DNA of 64,000 nt, taken from NCBI GenBank assembly GCA_029204225.1, contig CM055101.1, positions 57,120,806 through 57,184,805 of the forward strand, read 5' to 3'. Below, piece by piece: positions 1 through 10,429 of the stretch. Positions within the stretch are counted from its first letter, which is position 1. Every line of letters starts with the position of its first letter. Made by a program: the position numbers and the translations under genes. The notes beneath the pieces are model-generated. The model searched no databases and was not told where the DNA came from. It was given only the letters and a program-made list of their open reading frames with translations. The DNA comes from Diphasiastrum complanatum. Lineage: Eukaryota > Streptophyta > Lycopodiopsida > Lycopodiales > Lycopodiaceae.

Positions 1-2690
1 AATAAGCTTTTCTCTCACAAAGTGGTGTGCCACTTCTATGTGCTTGCTTCTTGCATGAAATATGGGATTATTGGCAAGAGCTTGGGCCGAGATGTTATCA
101 CACTTGATCATTGGTAGATCATCCTCCTTGATGCACTTTAGCTCCATTAATAACCTCTTGATCCAAAGCACTTCTTTGGTTGTTGTAGTGAGTGCTTTGT
201 ACTTGGCCTCACATGAAGAGAGAGATATAGTATCTTGCTTTTTGGAAAACCAAGATATTAGATTGCCTCCAAGAAAGATAGTGTATGCACTGATAGACTT
301 TCGATCGATCCTGTCACTTGCAAACTCCGAATCTGAGTAGCCAATAATGGATAGATCTTCACTTTTATAGAGTAGACCATAATCACAAGATGAAGATACA
401 TATCTTAGAATCCTCTTGGCCATCTTCCAATGATGGATCTTAGGATCTTGCATAAATTGACTCAATTTGTGCACACAAAAACTTAGATCGGGCCTAGTAA
501 TGGTAAGCCAAATCAAGGAGCCTACAAGACTCCTAAAAAGTGTGATGTCCTCAAAGGATCTTTCATCACCTTTATTAGTATCTTTTACGATCTGCTCCAT
601 TGGAGTATCTATGCTCTTAGAATTTTTCATATGGAATTTTTTCAACATAGAGTGAGCATATCTATATTGGCATATAAAGACATGATTTTCATAAAAATCA
701 ATTTCTAGGCCTAGGATGTAATGCATCTCTCCTAGATCTTGCATTTTAAACTCACATCCAAGTGCTAGCTTGGTTTCATCAACTAGCTTGATACAACTTC
801 CACAAAGAATAATGTCATCAACATAAATTAGAAGAATGACAATATTGCTATCAACAAACTTTAGATACATGGAAGGATCATAGTCACTAAGAGTAAATCC
901 TAGTGAGATAAGAAAAGAATTAAGTCTTGAATACCATGATCTCGGTGCTTAATTGAGTCCATAAAGACTTTTGAAGAGCAAGCACACTTTGGACTCATCC
1001 TTGATGAATCCTTGAGGTTGTTCCATATAGATCTCCTCCTCAAGATAACCATTTAGAAAAGCATTGGATACATCTAATTGGAACACCTTCCACTTGAAAA
1101 AACAAGCAAGAGAAATAAGAATTCTTATTGTCACCATCTTTGCAAGGGGTGCAAAGGTCTCCTCATAATCAAGACCATGGATTCGAGAAAATCCTTTGGC
1201 ACATAATCTTGCTTTATGCTTGTTGATGGTGCCATCATGATTGAACTTGATCCGAAATACCCACTTGCAACCAATCACATGCTTGTTGGATGGAGGATCC
1301 ACAAGCTGCTAAGTATTGTTGGTGATCAATGCATCATACTCTTGCTTCATGGCATCATACCTCTCCTTGGTATTGAGTGCCTCTTGTACATTATTTGGCT
1401 CTTCATGAGAGACATAAAAAACATAATTAGTGGAATCAAGATCCACTTGTTTGCCTTTGTCAACATATGAGAGCCTCTTAGGCTCGGATCTATCTCTCAT
1501 GGATCTTCTTGGTGAAAAAATCCGAGGAGAGTCTTCTTCAAATCTCAACCCCATCACATCATGATTGTCTTCAAAATCAATAATTGATGATGCATCCATA
1601 GATTTCTTTATCTAGGCCTCTTCAAAAGATGAGTGTTGATCTTCATGAAAGACAACATCTCTACTTTCAATAACTTGAGAAGTAGAGAGTATAAAGACTC
1701 TATAGGCCTTCTTGGTGGATGAGTATCCAACCATGATCCCTTTACATGAACTAGGATCTTCCTTCTTCCTTGTTTCCAATGGAATATGGACAAAGCATAA
1801 GCATCCAAAAACTCTAAGGTGATCAACATTAGGCTTCTTCAAAAATAAAATTTCATATGGTGACTTTCCTCCAAGAGCTATATGTGAGAGCCTATTGCAA
1901 GGATAATTTGCACAATTAATGGCTTCTCCCCAAAAATCTTTGGGCAAAGATGCCTCAATTCTCATAGATTTTGCACATTCACATAGAGATCTATTCTTTC
2001 TCTCGGCCACTCCATTTTGAGATGGAGACTAGGCACAAGAGAAGTCTCTTTTAATGCCTTCAGGCTCACAAAAATCTTGAAATTTATTGGAGATATATTC
2101 AACACCTCCATCACTTCTAAGAGCTTAAATCTTGAATGAGAATTGCTTCTCTACATAAGCTTTGACAATAAGGAAATGATCAAACACCATAGATTTAGAA
2201 GCAAGAAGATATATCCAAGTGAATCTTGTGTAATCATCAATGAAAGTAACAAAACAAGTGGCTCATTCCTTGCTTGTAGTTGATGAGAAATGCACATCCG
2301 AGTGGATTAACTCCAAAGGATGCTTGCTTTTGATAGAATATGTTGTAAATGGCTTTTTGTGAGATTTAGCAATAGCACAAGCCTTACAAGGCTTGATCTT
2401 CTTGGAGAGTGACTTTGGCAAGCCAATAGCTTTGGCTTCTTTGATCATAGAGAGCATGGATTTGTAGTTGGGATGTCCCAACCTCCTATGCCATAATTCC
2501 TCCATAGAGAGCTTGTTCACAAGAGCAACATTACAAGCATTCACATACTCATTTGGATCTAGTTTATAGATGCCACCAAATCTAGATCCTAATGCAAGTA
2601 TCTCATCATTCTTCTTGATAGTGCAAGTATCAACATCGAATTTTACATCAAGGCCATTATCAAGCAATTGGCTAACTACACTTGCTTCCT
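1..2690 (-). mobile_element. Ty1/copia retrotransposon fossil, family A (cut by window edge)
   Basis: Read on the minus strand, the piece runs from GAG-pre-integrase (about 2667-2300, with the HRRLGHPNYKS-type zinc-binding region), through the integrase core (about 2260-1830), a linker, reverse transcriptase (about 1300-780, with the QLDVSNAFLNG motif) and RNase H (about 400 to the left edge). This is the copia order (integrase before reverse transcriptase). The gag/protease end is absent: sequence to the right of 2690 belongs to another element. It is a broken fossil with several breaks. A very similar copy lies in the opposite orientation at 56191-57891 and starts near the same internal point. 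No LTR is visible for this copy. Confidence 0.9.
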
Positions 2691-2968
2691 TAGTAGATCC
2701 ACCCCGGCTTGGCTGAGAGGTCTATTGGTAGGTGCAGGTTGTGCCAGCCATGTCGTCTTCTCTGCTTGTAATGTCGTCATCTCTACTCCAAGGCATATAT
2801 TTTATGTTTTCAGCATCGCGATTTGTGCTTGGAGCGGAGTGAGGCGTTGCGTGAGCTGTTGTTGGATCTCCTGGACCTTGGTCTGAGCATTTGTGGTAGG
2901 CTTGGATAGGGCTGTGATATACCCTTGGAGATCTGCTTCATATTTCTTGAGGTTTTCCACCTCAGTTT
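2691..2968 (-). mobile_element. Coiled-coil ORF fragment of a gypsy-like element
   Basis: Minus-strand translation gives a Gln/Leu/Lys-rich stretch that looks like a coiled coil (for example VQEIQQQLTQRL). The DNA matches the end of the fossil at about 38070-38400, sharing the GGCTTGGCTGAGAGGTCT block. It abuts the copia fossil on its left, so it was probably joined by insertion or recombination. The family is not certain; the other copy lies between a gypsy integrase remnant and a long LTR. Confidence 0.55.
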
Positions 2969-3250
2969 TTTTCGCTAGATTTTACGATTAGTTTTCGAGA
3001 TTTTTCTAGATTTTTTCAAGAATATTTTTGTGTCTTTTTGAGATTTTTCACGTCTTTTTTTGAGCATTTTCGAAATATTTTCGTGCCTTTTTGAGATTTT
3101 TTTGCATATTGTTCAAGTAAAAAAACCCTTAAAAATCCAAAAAACTCTACAAAATCCAACAAACACCAAAACTCCCTCAAAAGTCCAAAAACACCAAAAA
3201 TAATAATAATCTAAAAACACTAGAAACTCGTACCCAACACCAAAAAGACA
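2969..3250. other. Low-complexity stretch, no gene
   Basis: A T-rich half in which TTTTTGAGATTTTT-like words recur is followed by an A-rich half with AAAAACACCAAAA-like words. The two halves are loosely complementary. I see no coding signal. Confidence 0.5.
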
Positions 3251-3253
3251 CAA

Positions 3254-3780
3254 TTGCAACCAATGGACCACCCTACTAATCCAAATATCTCAACAGATTA
3301 TCCATACGAAATGAGATCCCCTACAACTGAACAAATCAGACGTCATAGGTTCTACCGAATGCGGTCCCAACTCCACGAGCCATCCACAAACCCATTCACA
3401 GAACAAGAGCCAAATCTTCACGAGCATGAGCTCATTTTTATGATATTGAATCGTCACAGGCCAGAACCCACCTTAATGGCATTTTTCCTACCCACGGTGC
3501 TCATCATGAGAAAAGAACATCCAAGTTAGATCTACCAAAGTTTGATGGTAGTTCGGACCCTCAAAGATTCTTGCAAATCTTTGAGAATGCATGTGATGTT
3601 TACGGTGAAATGTCTCTCGACGCTATGGTCCAACTGTTTTCCATGGCCATGATCGCTAAAGCACATGACTAGTTTCTTAACCTCGATCGTGAAGATAAGA
3701 TGGACTGGTCACTTTTGAAAGAGTCATTTATCAAATCATTCTCATCATTTTTGTTATTCTCATCATCACAGAAGTCTTGA
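3254..3780 (+). mobile_element. Ty3/gypsy gag fossil fragment
   Basis: Plus-strand translation resembles the retrotransposon gag domain: a polar start, then a LPKFDGSSDPQRFLQIFE-type block near 3535-3590, the usual opening of plant gypsy capsid regions, followed by the expected helical stretch to about 3770. A related gag fragment occurs on the minus strand at 24906-25210. No polymerase follows; the neighbour is a CACTA remnant in the opposite orientation. It is a broken fossil. Confidence 0.65.
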
Positions 3781-3809
3781 CACTCATTTGAATCTAGGTC
3801 TAAGTACAA

Positions 3810-4530
3810 TCATAGATTTTCAATCATGTCTCTTTGAGAATGTGAGCTACTCTCATATTCAACATCCTCTTCTTCTAGTTCGATCTCATCCAAACATGGG
3901 GGCTTCAAACCCTCAATATGGCCTTGTAAGATCGTAAGAATATCATCATTTGCAATTGTATTTTTCTCTATCGTCATTGCCACATCATCTGAAACTTGGA
4001 TGAGTGGTTTAGATTCTTCCAAAATCTCAAAATTGAGTGGTGGCTCATCGTGTGTATCCAATGTTACAATATATTTTCCTTCAAACACACGTCATTTTCT
4101 TGTATTAAGTTGAATCACATACCACCATCTTGGGTCTATTCGATCTAGATGAAATATAATTTGTCTGGAAAATTAAAAAATTAAGTTAGTCTTATAAGAT
4201 CAATAGTTAAATAAGACATTGAGAATATTAATGACATTGAGATTGTAGAGTCTCACCTGTTCGCAATGTCATGGCAATACTAAGGTGTCATGAGAGTCCA
4301 TCGATATACGTTTTGTTGAGTTGATTTGAAAAAACTTTGAATTATCATTTCTAATCATGACATTGCTTCCAAGATAGATGACCTTAAACCATTTTACGCA
4401 AAAATAAAGTATTTGTCGTTAGTCTTGTAATCGTCTTCATAAATATGTTGCAATGTGCCGACATAGTCTAGGTCATCTAAAATAACATTGATGTCCCTCG
4501 CACTAGAATGACTCTCTTGTTGAAAGTTGG
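3810..4530 (-). pseudogene. CACTA (EnSpm) transposon ORF remnant, DUF4216-like
   Basis: Read on the minus strand, 4400-4260 and 4164-4085 encode a region resembling the DUF4216 domain found near the end of plant CACTA transposase-type ORFs: a KWFKVIYL-like strand and then a QIIFHLDRIDPRWWYVIQ-like strand (family pattern QVFYVxDPxxxxW.VV). An intron with a GTGAGA donor and TTTTCCAG acceptor sits at 4165-4256. The downstream part (4088-3810) is very acidic, ending in an EEEDVEYESSS-like tail, as is common in this family. The frame is interrupted by stops and at least one shift, so this is a decayed copy. The DUF4216 match is from memory of the family pattern. Confidence 0.6.
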
Positions 4531-4689
4531 TCATTATACCACAATCATATGTATGTCGCTTGTTGTCAACTCTCTCAACACAAAAATGATGTCGATATGC
4601 TCACATGACAGTCTATGATCTATACTAAAACTCAAAAAAAAAGAAACAAATAAAGAACAAAGCACAAAAAAAAAAAAAATTGTTTTAGC

Positions 4690-5250
4690 TATTTTCGGCG
4701 TGGTCCCATTTACAACAAATAGTTCTCGACCCAAAGCGATGGGTGGGGACCCATTTACAAGAATATACATAATTATATAGATATAGATATAAATGGGCCT
4801 CCAGCTACCTCGGTAGGTGGAGACCATTGTTTTGAAAGTCATCTTCCACATGTCTTAGTGAGAATGGATAGACAAATCCTACCAAATGCTTTTGAGATGA
4901 CCTCTATATATACGTTTCCCTACTTTTCAAATGTCGTGTTTGATTATGGGATACTGGGATGTTGCCACATATAAGTACGTCATTTACCACATGTCCCTTA
5001 AAAAAAATTATTTTATTTATTCAAATTAATACAAATATCCAAATCAATCAAAAAATAAATTCTACTGGATAAAAAAATAAAAAACTTTTGATGGGCCTCC
5101 ACCAGCCGCGGTGGGTAAACAATTTCATGGTAGGTGCAAAGCTATCAAAATAAATTAAAAAAATGCATCCAACCATCGCGGCGGGTAAAAAAAATTTGAA
5201 TGGATCCACCCGCTATGGCGAGATCCATCAGAAAAAAAAATATTTGATGG
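4690..5250. repeat. Short interspersed GCGGTGGGT motifs, CACTA-subterminal-like
   Basis: Variants of a GC-rich word recur in an AT-rich background, in both orientations: near 4733 (GCGATGGGTGGGGACCC), 4800 (CTCCAGCTACCTCGGTAGGTGGAG), 5106 (CGCGGTGGGTAAA), 5177 (CGCGGCGGGTAAA) and 5206 (CCACCCGCTATGGCG). Arrays of short degenerate repeats are typical next to CACTA termini, and a CACTA ORF remnant lies alongside. I could not place a CACTA terminus. Confidence 0.4.
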
Positions 5251-5305
5251 CCGTTGAGATGGGATCTATCACAAAAAGATAAAAAAAATTTAAGGTGCGG
5301 ACTCA

Positions 5306-5310
<5 letters not shown>

Positions 5311-5400
<90 letters not shown>
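5311..5400. repeat. (TC)45 microsatellite
   Basis: An uninterrupted TC run; a shorter CT run follows at about 5510-5526. Confidence 0.95.
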
Positions 5401-5403
<3 letters not shown>

Positions 5404-5599
5404 CTCGACTATTTGTGTTGGACTCAGACTCTCTCTCTTTGGCTGCGGTGGATGCAGAGCCATCATAAAAAGATAAAATAAATTCTCTGATATAGACTTT
5501 TTTTTTTTTTCTCTCTCTCTCTCTCTTTGACCTCTACTATTTGTGTCAGACTCATATTCTCTCTCTCCGGCCACGGCGAGATTAGAAAAAAACAAATTT

Positions 5600-6220
5600 G
5601 ATGGGTCTCCAACCAAAAAAAAATCTTGGAAATTCAAAAAATGTACCAAATTTTTTTAGGATTCGATCAATAAATATATAAATATTTTATTATTTTTAAC
5701 TTTTAATTTCTAATTAATTCCAATGTACATACAGATTATCAAATTAAAGTACTTCAAAAAATGATTAAATTGAAATAAAAAATTAGTAACAGTTAATACG
5801 TAGATCTGTAAATAATCATTGGAAATCATAAAAATTTAACTAAACAACATATTACAAATTGGATATAGCATTATAAACTTTTATAAAAAATATGACAACA
5901 TTTTAAAAAATTTATGAAAATACTACAAAATTAACAACAAATTTGATAAAATTAGTATATATATATAAAATTATGGTACCGGCCTCAGACCAGCGGTTCC
6001 AAGACAGTACCATATTTAATATTTTTTTTAAAAAAAGTTTTAAATTAAAAAAAAAAAACTTAGTGGACAATATAGATATCAACTTCAAGACGAGAGTAGT
6101 GCATGTATGCAGGTTGCCGATAGTTTCAGCTATAAAATGTGTTAGACATAACTAAATAATGCACCTCTCAATTTAGTAGTCCCTAGTTTAGGGTCTATTG
6201 TGAGACCATGATGATTATGA
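5600..6220. other. AT-rich spacer, no gene seen
   Basis: Very AT-rich sequence with homopolymer runs and a TATATATA tract near 5958. No coding, RNA or repeat signal that I can support. Confidence 0.6.
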
Positions 6221-6258
6221 GATGGCTAGATTTCAGTTTCTATATAGCAGGAAGTCCT

Positions 6259-6388
6259 GGGAGGTTCGGAGGGCTGTAGCACCCCGAGGAACAAGGGGTT
6301 TGGGGGCTGGTAGCCCCCCGAGAAACAAGGGGTTCGGGGGGCGGTCGCCCCTCCGACGAGGGGTTTGGGAAGCAGAGCCTCCCAATGG
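6259..6388. repeat. Four G-rich ~33-bp units, each able to form a hairpin
   Basis: Four imperfect tandem units begin with AGGGGTTTGGGG or a close variant and end in a C-rich arm. Unit 2 contains GGGGGCTGGTAGCCCCC and unit 3 contains GGGGCGGTCGCCCC, both self-complementary; units 1 and 4 are weaker versions. The array sits in an AT-rich region just upstream of the DUF7869-like relic. Similar G-rich hairpin blocks occur in plant retroelement LTRs, but no LTR boundary is visible here. Confidence 0.7.
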
Positions 6389-6689
6389 CCTCGACGGTAT
6401 GGCCTTTTCATGATTTGGCCTTCCGACCTTCTTAGCGAAAACACACTTTTGGGTGTTTTGCATCCCCTTGGTCTTTTGGCTGTTCGCTCTCTCAGATGGT
6501 GGTTGCTACTATATAACTACCACATTGAGAGAAATTCATTAGAAGTTGGAGCAACCTGTATAAATGCACTACTCTCGTCAGAACCGACAACTTGCATAAA
6601 TGCACTGCTCCTCTCCTCTCTTGTGTTCTTCACTATGGCTTGGGAGTGGATTGGTTAGGGTATTGACTAGCCTCTCCATATTGGTTGGG

Positions 6690-7720
6690 TGGTTCATGCT
6701 CCACAAGTGTCTTTTTGGTTTGCATGTGATTGGAATCCTGTAGATATTCACTTGGTGGTTCTTACACTTATCATTGACAGTATGGATCAAAATACAACAA
6801 CATAACCTCATTTCAGGAGGACGTCTCCCAGATTGGGGGGCAAGCGTTTTTTAAAAACTCATATTTGCGGTGTGCTAGTTCATGGATACAAATTGTTGTG
6901 TGATGTATGGATCGATACCTTGCATCTTCATGATAATAGCCAAGTTGCCAGATTGGTAATGGGAGTAATAAGGAAGCTGCATGCATCACGTGGTAGTTTG
7001 CCACCGATCTTGCACATTCAAGCAGACAACTGTTGGAGGGAGAACAAGAACAAATTTATATTTGGTCTTTTTTCTATGTTAGTGGCACATAACATGTTCC
7101 AAATGGTTGAGATGGGATTTCGAATGGTTGGCCACACACATGAAGACAATGACTAAGTTTTCAATGTCATATCTAGAGCATTGATATCTAATTCTATTCT
7201 TACAATGTCAAATATGCTCACACGAATTGGTCAAAAGATAGGTGGTGGTCATATTGAAACATCCGAGGTTGAGTTATTAAAACGAATGACAGATTAGAAC
7301 GGATTTATAGATCCATATATTGTTCGTGAAAACAATGGCTTGGAAGGACATACTAATCCTCATTACTTTTGTTTTCAAATGTCAAATGGTGAGTCTATCA
7401 TGCAATGAAAGTACTATTCCAATGATGGAAAAAATTCATGGAGTGAACCTTTCAAACTCTTGTAGTCTATACCGTCAAAAGATGAAGCAATCTTCCTAGC
7501 TCCCATGAAGGACCCAGATCAAGATGACGTAAAAGAAATAATGTCTTTCATTGAGTATGCCCGATATATGAGTAAAAAATTTTCGAATACAGAGATCGAA
7601 ATGATGCATGTGTTGTCGAAACTACAAGTCGTATTGTGGAGGCTCTTTCATATGCAAAAATGAATTGTGCAGCAATTTACAATCTTTTGGAAATGCAATT
7701 ATTGAATCATATTGTGAGTG
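6690..7720 (+). pseudogene. Relic with DUF7869-like, transposase-like domain
   Basis: Plus-strand translation carries the hallmarks of the family I know as DUF7869: SMDQNTT near 6782, HICGVLVHG near 6863, then QADNCWRENKNKF near 7021 and MVGHTHEDND ending at 7155. In relatives the last motif reads VGHTHEDIDQ, followed by FSRIS; here a stop codon directly follows DND and the same frame then continues (VFNVISRAL) to about 7600 with further stops. It is a decayed gene, probably of a mobile element, because this family occurs in many diverged copies in algae, mosses and animals. The biochemical role of the domain is not known to me; a DDE-type fold has been suspected. Both motif-rich halves lie in one frame, so decay is moderate. 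Confidence 0.7.
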
Positions 7721-7809
7721 TGTAACATCATTTTTTGTTCAAAATTTTGAGATCATTTCACTTTAGATGGCTTCAATGGGTTCATTCTTGTAGAGTTTGT
7801 AAAGAAATA

Positions 7810-8497
7810 TCAGACTACAAAGGAGCAAGGTGGCTACATACTGCCAAACCTGGACCACTGCCAAAACCATAAAGAAGCAGTGAAGCTTCTAGATCCACAA
7901 CCTCTCTGGCACCATCAGCTCTTCCTACAGAGAAAAACCTCTATGGCACGGTATCTCGAAGCACCCTCCTACATGCGCACCAATCCATACTATTATTCGG
8001 TAGCACGACAAGAACCGTTTCTTGTCACAAAGATCAAGAACAAGATCTTCTGGCCCAAGCTCACAGGAGTGGATATCAGCAATTTAGCTAAAGACATGGT
8101 CACCAACTGCCGTGTATTTTACCAAAAGCACCATGGCAACCCTGATCGTGACGTCATATATTTTGCAGATAGTTGTAGCCTGGTGGCATTTTTGGCAAAA
8201 CTCAAGTGTTATTGGGATCGAGGGCTACCACCAATAGCCATTGTTATCATTAAACCACTACGAACGCAAGACGACCACATTAATGTCACACGACTTTATT
8301 ATCGAGCAACCCTCTGACTTTGGCCCTGTACATTGATATGATGGAGCTATGGAAAACCCAAAACTTTCTACAGGGTATGCTCCATTACTACAAACAATGC
8401 CCTTCGACAACAACAATCTCACCTCCAAGAAACTCAAAAAATCCAGGATGAAAAAGCTTCAATTGGTGTGAGACCACCAATCCAATGAGGGGGATAA
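7810..8497 (+). mobile_element. 3' internal end of an LTR element (unclassified ORF plus polypurine tract)
   Basis: An open stretch at 7880-8317 encodes a protein I do not recognise; a KIFWPKL-like segment loosely recalls the zinc-binding head of gypsy integrases, but the Cys/His set is not there. The segment ends in a purine run (GAGGGGGATAA, 8487-8497) immediately before the LTR start, as expected for a polypurine tract. It is a fragment of a broken element; the front is missing. Confidence 0.45.
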
Positions 8498-9309
8498 TGT
8501 TAGCAACTGTGCAACACAAAGAAAATATTAAAAAAGAAATAAAACTCCGTGGCATGTGTTTTGTAAGTCCACGTGAGTATTTCTCAATAAACTTCTACCA
8601 TGGCATGTGTTTTGTAAGTCCATGAGTAGAAGCTTAGAATAATAAAATAACTTAAACCTTAGGATTAGAACTTAGACTTAAGAAGCTTAAGAAGTATTTG
8701 TCTTAAGTTATCTTAAGTTTCAAAGTTAGAAACTTTTAAAGTTCTAAGTCCTAAGTTAGAAGTTCTAGAATCGCTACATGTTAAATTAATCTCATAAGTT
8801 AGTGAATACTTATGGAAGACCCTCCTTGCTATAAAAGAAGAGGTATTTGCCATGTATACAACACTTTGAGATTAAGCTATATTATGCTTCTCTTTTTTGG
8901 AGATTATCATTCTATTTCTTTGTGTCCCCACTGGAAGGTGAATAGCTTGAGGGAAGGTGCTCGGGCCTCCTCTTGCCTCCTTTCATTGGAATTATTGTGG
9001 CATGTTCTTTATTTGGTATTTGTTTAGTTAGCCGCAATCTATTTTTTCTATGTCCCATTTGGGTGTTAAATTAGAATTAGTTTAGCTATCTTGCTAGTTG
9101 GGTACCGCCTTAGCAAGATTTAAACTAAGTTGTATTTATGTTTTTGAGCACCAGCTAGGAAGCCTTGGTGCTCCCTTTTCATTCTTGTTCTTTACTTATC
9201 GTTGAAAGCTTGTAGATCTTAGAAGGTGGACGACCGGTCTTCCACTATACTACGCACGAATCTCTACCTTAGATCTAGCCACCGCATAGAAATAGAAATA
9301 CTTCCAACA
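8498..9309 (+). mobile_element. LTR (812 bp), probably a 3' LTR
   Basis: Begins TGTTAGCAAC and ends CTTCCAACA, giving matching TGTT/AACA tips, and follows a polypurine tract. It contains a TATAAAAG promoter-like box near 8831 and a 22-bp direct repeat (GGCATGTGTTTTGTAAGTCC) at about 8551 and 8600. No second copy is visible in the window, so this is an isolated LTR with a stub of its internal region. Confidence 0.7.
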
Positions 9310-9329
9310 CTCATCTACTAGATTTTTTG

Positions 9330-9665
9330 GCATTCTCTATCAAGGATCTAACTTGCACTTCAGGGCATATTCGGATTCAGATTTTCTAGGTGACAAGATG
9401 GATAGGAAATCCATAAGTGCATTTGCTACTTTCATGTGTGGAGGAGTGATATCTTGACTTTCCAAAAAGCAAGATATTACTTTCCTCTTGTGAAGCCGAG
9501 TACAAAGCCTTGACATCAACAACAAAAGAACTCCTATGGCTAAGAAGACTTTTGGTGGAGCTTCAAGTGATCAAGGCTGATGAGATCCCTTCCATCTATT
9601 GTGATAATCAAGCATCACAACAAATTGCTACAAATCCTTTCAGAAGTTGCAAATAAAAGACCAAA
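9330..9665 (+). mobile_element. Ty1/copia RNase H tail, fossil fragment
   Basis: Plus-strand translation shows the copia RNase H pattern: a YSDSDFLGD-like strand near 9370, a CEAEYKALTSTTKELLW-like helix near 9490, and IYCDNQASQQIATNP near 9595. It begins just past the LTR end at 9309, a junction between unrelated elements. It is a broken fossil. Confidence 0.75.
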
Positions 9666-9684
9666 AGCCTCTTCTTTGAATTCA

Positions 9685-10400
9685 AGACTATGGTGTTTTA
9701 AATGTGGTACATCTAGACATTTTTAAGAAGAGTGTAGATCTGTGAACATAAAGTATGTTGAAGATCCTTCTCAAGAAATCCTCTTCATATTTCAAGATGA
9801 TGCAATTACCAATTATGTTCAAGGTTCTACAAAACCATTCCAACAAGGCAAACCAAAGTTTGCACCAAAGAGACACAACCCACTAGAATTTGTTGGTCTT
9901 TATAGTTCGAATAAACTTGTTTCCGGAAAACTGTTATAACTGTGGTGAACCAGGACATTTTTTGCTTGACTGTCCACAGCCACGAAAATCGATCAAATTT
10001 ATATTTTTGTGCTCAAACTGTAAAGAACCTAGCCACAATTATCTGGATTGTCCACAACCCCTGAAGCCGCATCCAAAGTACCAATATGTTGCTGCTCCTG
10101 CTACAATTGTTGATATGAAGTTAAAATATTCGGTCGATGCTATTGTGCAGAAGGTTGATGTCATCGAAGCCAAACAATCAAAAGTCAGCTGACCAATCTT
10201 GGCCAAGCGATGTTGAGAAGTTATTCAAAGTGACTACAAGAAACAAAAGCTCCTTGAAACCTGACACAAAAGTAACTTCAAAGAAGCGAAGAAAGTCCTC
10301 GAAAAAGAAATCTTTGAATAAAGCAATAACAAAAGAAGATCTTAAAGATGATCTTGATTATGATCATGATGCAACTAAGCTTCCATTTCATTTGAAATAA
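9685..10400 (+). mobile_element. Gag-like fossil with three CCHC zinc knuckles
   Basis: Three CCHC-type knuckles are visible: CFKCGTSRHF... near 9699, CYNCGEPGHFLLDC near 9938 and CSNCKEPSHNYLDC near 10012. They are followed by a Lys/Ser-rich basic tail (about 10230-10330). Several knuckles plus a basic tail suit the nucleocapsid end of a retroelement or pararetrovirus-like gag; a cellular CCHC protein is the alternative. The region is broken. Confidence 0.5.
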
Positions 10401-10429
10401 GTCAGGTTTGTATCAATTAAGCAGCTTTT

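Noticed and set aside
5290-5649. ORFs across the CT/GA microsatellites (also 16397-16619) giving SLSLSL or RERERE proteins
   Set aside because: They are translations of simple dinucleotide repeats with no other coding evidence.
6222-6463. Overlapping ORFs on both strands in the G-rich array
   Set aside because: Open only because GC-rich repeats lack stops; no homology, and composition follows the repeat units.
6813-7004. Minus-strand ORF across the DUF7869-like region
   Set aside because: Shadow frame; all family motifs are on the plus strand.
8021-8120. KIFWPKL...NCRVFY segment as a gypsy integrase zinc-binding head
   Set aside because: The expected His and Cys pairs are missing, so only a loose resemblance is reported.
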